This document shows, one piece after another, positions 60,603-64,000 of a stretch of 64,000 bases of DNA (position 1 is its first letter; each line of letters begins with the position of its first letter). The notes beneath the pieces were generated by a model. That model worked only from the letters and a program-made list of their open reading frames with translations, made no database searches and was not told the origin of the DNA. Both the position numbers and the translations under genes were made by a program. Origin of the DNA: Schistosoma haematobium (taxonomy: Eukaryota > Platyhelminthes > Trematoda > Strigeidida > Schistosomatidae); NCBI RefSeq assembly GCF_000699445.3, contig NC_067195.1, positions 61,913,591-61,977,590 of the forward strand, given 5' to 3'.

Positions 60603-61105
60603 TTAACTAAAAGGATGTGAACGTCTAGAGAATCTTTGAGTTCGCCCGTAATTCTGACGTTCCTGGCTAGAGCTTCTGTTGAGCTCACTTCTATCAACTG
60701 ATGAGCTAGCATGTGATGGAGGACAGGGTTGTCTTGAACCAACTGATAAGCTTGAGCGTGTTCCACTATCTGTTCCGGTAGATCCGGTTGTTGGTATATC
60801 TTGAAAACGTGGATGTACACGCATGTTTGATTCATCACTTGGAAGCATCACCTGTTGGTCTCGAAAATCAAAGCCTACTGTATACTCTCTGGCGCTACCC
60901 AAAGTTATATCTGTTTGAGATAACGTCTTTCTTTGAGCTGAATGTGTTCGTATAGTTTTTGCATTACCGAAACTGACAGTTTGTCGAGGATCTCTACTAG
61001 TTCTCCGATGTCCTTCTTGACCAACTGCTTGTCTTGATGAACCATTAGATCCATTTCCGTATTTCACAGTTCCACTTCTACCTATTCCTGCATAATCTGA
61101 TTTAT
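60603..61105 (-). CDS. Last exon of an unidentified gene with a Ser/Arg-rich C-terminus
   Basis: Follows a ctcctctttgcag acceptor; phase 1 in, 167 codons including stop. It begins DKSDYAGIGRSGTVKYGNGS and continues with low-complexity Ser/Gly/Arg sequence that includes TVSFGNAKTIRTHSAQRK and DVHILLVN-free polar stretches, ending SRRSHPFS. It has no membrane span and no domain I recognise. It looks like a disordered cytoplasmic tail or linker with many potential phosphorylation sites. Confidence 0.7.
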
Positions 61106-62415
61106 CTGCAAAGAGGAGCGTAACAACAAATAAAGTAATCAGTATTACAAATTTATCAGTAATTTGTTAAGCACTATCACTTAATATTAAAGTAAAAATC
61201 ATGCTATCAACACAGAATACATTAATACAATACAAATTTTCTTATGGTTAGTGGCCTTATACTGTTAGGTTAATCAAAAATTAAATCCATTAAGAATTAA
61301 ATCGCAATTTAGATATTTCACGCGTTACGTCTGTAAATACGGTGATAAACGATACAGGGTTACATCTATTTTAGCTAGACAGAAACCATAGCATTAAAAG
61401 CGAATAAAAGACTGGATTGTGGTACAGAGATGTAAACTTTAATGCTACATAGTATGATAAATCACTTTGGCTGTATAAGAACATGTAGAAACAGAAGATA
61501 CGATAGTGCTACATAACTGGTTAGATAAATCAGTCAAACAGAAATAGCAAATGAACTAAAACAGATAAATGAAATTGGCTCACGAATACGTAGTACAACT
61601 AGAGAATGTAAGGAATAATTTTCTAGCTCTTTAGTCATACAGAGGAAATATGAGAATAATATTAAGGACCGACGAGAATTGTTTCATGAATTTGAAATTA
61701 TCATCATATTGTTAAATGTCTAAGTATCAAACTATTGATATGGCTTGTTCTTCCTATGGCTTCAAAAGCTACATAGTGTACGAAAATTCATTTCGGGAAT
61801 CATTTCATTTAACGATTTGCCAAAAGCACTTCAATTTCATCATTTAACACCTAATTTAAAAGCTTTTTCTTGTAAATTATATACCAAATTCTTGTAAATG
61901 TAATCACGAGTGATGATATGTTATTTTATGCAAACACTTGATTTTTTTTTGGGGGGGGGGTCATTTTTCTTTCTGGTAATTTCAAGAAAACACTGAATAT
62001 TTTTTTAAATTTACCTTGTAATTTATGATGAAATGATCAAAACTGTTACTTTTACTTCAAATATATATCACCAGGAATTATTTAATTTTCTGTTTAGTTT
62101 ATGGTATTGGATTGTATAATCCTGGATCTTGTTTCAAACGAATCTGTTGAAATACACAAAATGCTTTTCGGTAAAACATTCATAGTACGAAACTTGAGAT
62201 TTGTAAATTAGCCTACATATTCTAATTGATCTGTTCATAATGACATGATTAGTACATATGTATGCTTCACTTACGAGTGGTGTTAGTATCAGTTTATAAA
62301 CAATTTACCCGATGAAAATCTACATGAAATAGTTAATAGAAATATAGATAAACAACACTAAGTGGACCTGACAAAACTGGTTATCAAAATTCGCCAGTGG
62401 GTTCATTAAAGATTT

Positions 62416-62575
62416 TAGACCACTATTGGAAACCTGGAAGCACTGGTCGACCGTTTCGTCCTATCGTGGGACTCCTCAGAAGTGCTTCCAAGTTTTCAAT
62501 GGTGGTCTAACATCAATCGGTTCATGATCTCAATCTAAAACTTAATAATCTCCACAACCCCTATACTTATCATTT
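62416..62575 (-). mobile_element. SINE-like repeat with a hammerhead-like hairpin
   Basis: The minus strand has a core ctgaggag, stem II gtcc/ggac, then gaaac. It is enclosed by long arms: ggaagcact pairs exactly with agtgcttcc, and pairing extends imperfectly to about 30 bases (62416-62510). The bases expected to hold stem III and the GTC site read acggtcgacc, so the cleavage site is probably altered. Confidence 0.6.
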
Positions 62576-62794
62576 AAGATGAGTATTTAAGCAAATCATA
62601 TGCCTTAGTATCGAACAGGGAGTATTACTTTCGAATTCTCAAAATATGGATCATTTATTTCTCAGAACGTTTATTGATTTGGTTTGTAAATATTGTTATT
62701 GTTATGTTTAAGAATGGTCAAAAAGCAGTGAAAAATTCTACTCATAAGTTGACTACTCGATAATAAGCAGTAGTATTTTCACAGTTAAAATCAT

Positions 62795-63240
62795 TAACTG
62801 ATCTTAGTTAGACTACCGTTAAAAACTTCGAAACACTGGGTGGCCGTTTCGTCCTGGCATGGGACTCCTCAGGTGTGCGCATCCACGACCTCACATGCAG
62901 GAATCAAACGCTGGCGCTTCACCTCGAAATCAGTTAGTCGTTATCCAATAGTTTCAAAGTCTAACTATGAACAATCCGTGATCTTGCTCAGCCCATCGTC
63001 GACTGCCTACGATGGATAACTGTCTCATACCCGATACAGATTAAACTCCGTTGGTGACGGCTTCTTATTAGAACTTCAGGAGTTAGGTCTTAAAACTAGC
63101 AACTAGTGAACACATGGTTATTGTTGGTATGGAAGATTTGTGCTTCCAGTGTTTCGAGGTTTTCAGTGGTTGTTTAGATAAGATCAGTTCGTGATTTCAA
63201 CTGTGGAAATAATACAATCTCCACAAATCTCCCATACTAA
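62795..63240 (-). mobile_element. Second copy of the hammerhead-like SINE family
   Basis: At 62833-62880 the minus strand again has ctgaggag, gtcc/ggac and gaaac, followed by ggccaccc instead of a GTC site. A matching terminal part lies at 63130-63240 (cttccagtgtttcgaggttt, then cagttcgtgatttcaac), similar to the end of the 62.4-kb copy. Confidence 0.55.
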
Positions 63241-63730
63241 TAATCAATAGTGTTATATTATTGCTTCAATTATTAAAAGATAGTCTAATGATTATGTATT
63301 GACCAAAGGTTGGACACTAGTGATTGTACAAATATTAAGCTCTTTGGATGTCACGTACTCAAATAATACACATTTTGTTCGCACAAAATTCAAAGTTTTT
63401 TGTATTCTCACTCACAACAGTAAATTTGTAGTAATTATTCTACTTGATGGTGACTTTCTATCTTTTAAAAGTTATTAGGCAACCGCAATGTTAGATAAAT
63501 GTTGAATGTAAATACTGCTTTCTCGGTTACTTGTAACCACAGACAAACTGTTTCATATAATACACAGAGGTCACACTGCCAAATAACTAACATTTTCGGG
63601 AACTCAGATCCAGTGAATGTTAGAAATGAAACTAAAAATCCACAATGACAGACACATCCCAGTTTAAATAAGCTTAATTGTCTAAAACAACTTATTTTTC
63701 TTAAAGCACTAAGGAGGACTAAGAAGTTAC

Positions 63731-64000
63731 CTGATTCGGCCTTACTGGCTAGAATGCTAGATCTTTGTACCGTGTGTGGGGATCGATAGCCCAGTCCAGT
63801 TCCAGCTGGTCCGGATATTGTCGATCTAATGGCACTTGATGCTCGATGACTGGATTGATCGTATCGATGCTTAGGATGATGATGATGTTGTTGGGGGTGA
63901 AATCCAGTTGGGTGCTGATCTTCTGGCAGTGGAGGATTTGAAGAATAGGGTGAAGTCCAAGATTCTGCAGGATTAAATTTATACGACTTTGAACGGTCAT
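63731..64000 (-). CDS. Internal exon of the same unidentified gene (runs off the window)
   Basis: Open to the window edge in the frame DRSKSYKFNPAESWTSPYSS ... GYRSPHTVQRSSILASKAES, ending in phase 1 at a GTAAC donor (63730-63726). This phase fits the exon at 61105. It has a His-rich run (QQHHHHPKH) and Ser/Pro-rich sequence. A second open frame over the same bases is less likely because it does not splice. Confidence 0.65.

Larger units (their letters stand above)
61106..63730. other. Intron of the right-hand gene
   Basis: About 2.6 kb between two phase-matched exons, containing a 10-base G run (61951-61960) after a T run and two copies of a hammerhead-like SINE family. Confidence 0.6.

Noticed and set aside
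60584..60838. 84-codon minus-strand ORF overlapping the right-hand gene
   Set aside because: A shadow of the phase-matched exon 60603-61105; its start does not follow a splice acceptor.
1..64000. CRISPR array, bacterial operon or rRNA genes
   Set aside because: No regularly spaced direct repeats, no prokaryotic gene packing and no rRNA-like sequence were seen. The content is eukaryotic throughout.

Overview
The window looks like nuclear DNA from a blood fluke (Schistosoma or a close relative). It is AT-rich, with long (AT)n tracts, very small introns at one gene's 5' end, RTE-type LINEs with (AAAT)n tails, a Merlin DNA transposon, a CsRn1-like Ty3/gypsy element, and SINE-like repeats carrying a hammerhead ribozyme of the schistosome Sm-alpha type. 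No species name can be read from the sequence alone.

Three host genes are visible. At the left edge (1033-1746, +) is the last exon of a Cys-loop receptor subunit resembling a nicotinic acetylcholine receptor. Most of the left half (31045 down to 6251, -) is one complete gene for the nonsense-mediated-decay kinase SMG1. I assembled 17 coding exons whose splice phases all agree: 12,024 nt, 4,007 codons plus stop. They include a 43-codon exon (9039-9168) and four small 5' exons that are easy to miss. Those 5' exons, separated by introns of 32, 40, 30 and 90 nt, encode ankyrin repeats that run in frame into SMG1. An ankyrin-SMG1 fusion is the most interesting protein-level observation here. At the right edge (-) are two exons of an unidentified gene with a Ser-rich, low-complexity C-terminus.

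SMG1 introns carry a decayed Merlin copy with intact terminal inverted repeats and an 8-bp target duplication (14253-15362), LINE leader pieces (19.2-19.7 and 26.1 kb) and degenerate SINE-like repeats (20.2-20.6 kb). From 31.2 to 38.5 kb lies a cluster of RTE LINEs: several fragments, a minus-strand endonuclease copy, and an almost complete plus-strand copy with one frameshift and one stop. At 40.2-40.9 kb two Sm-alpha copies face each other and form a large inverted repeat with a hammerhead on each arm. A 5.7-kb Ty3/gypsy element (47841-53527, -) has two 534-bp LTRs differing at one base and an ACTC duplication, yet its gag-pol is broken at several points. Near 62.4-63.2 kb a second repeat family shows a hammerhead-like core. 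The rest (about 1.8-6.2, 41-47.8, 53.5-60.6 and 61.1-63.7 kb) is intergenic or intronic with no gene I can support.
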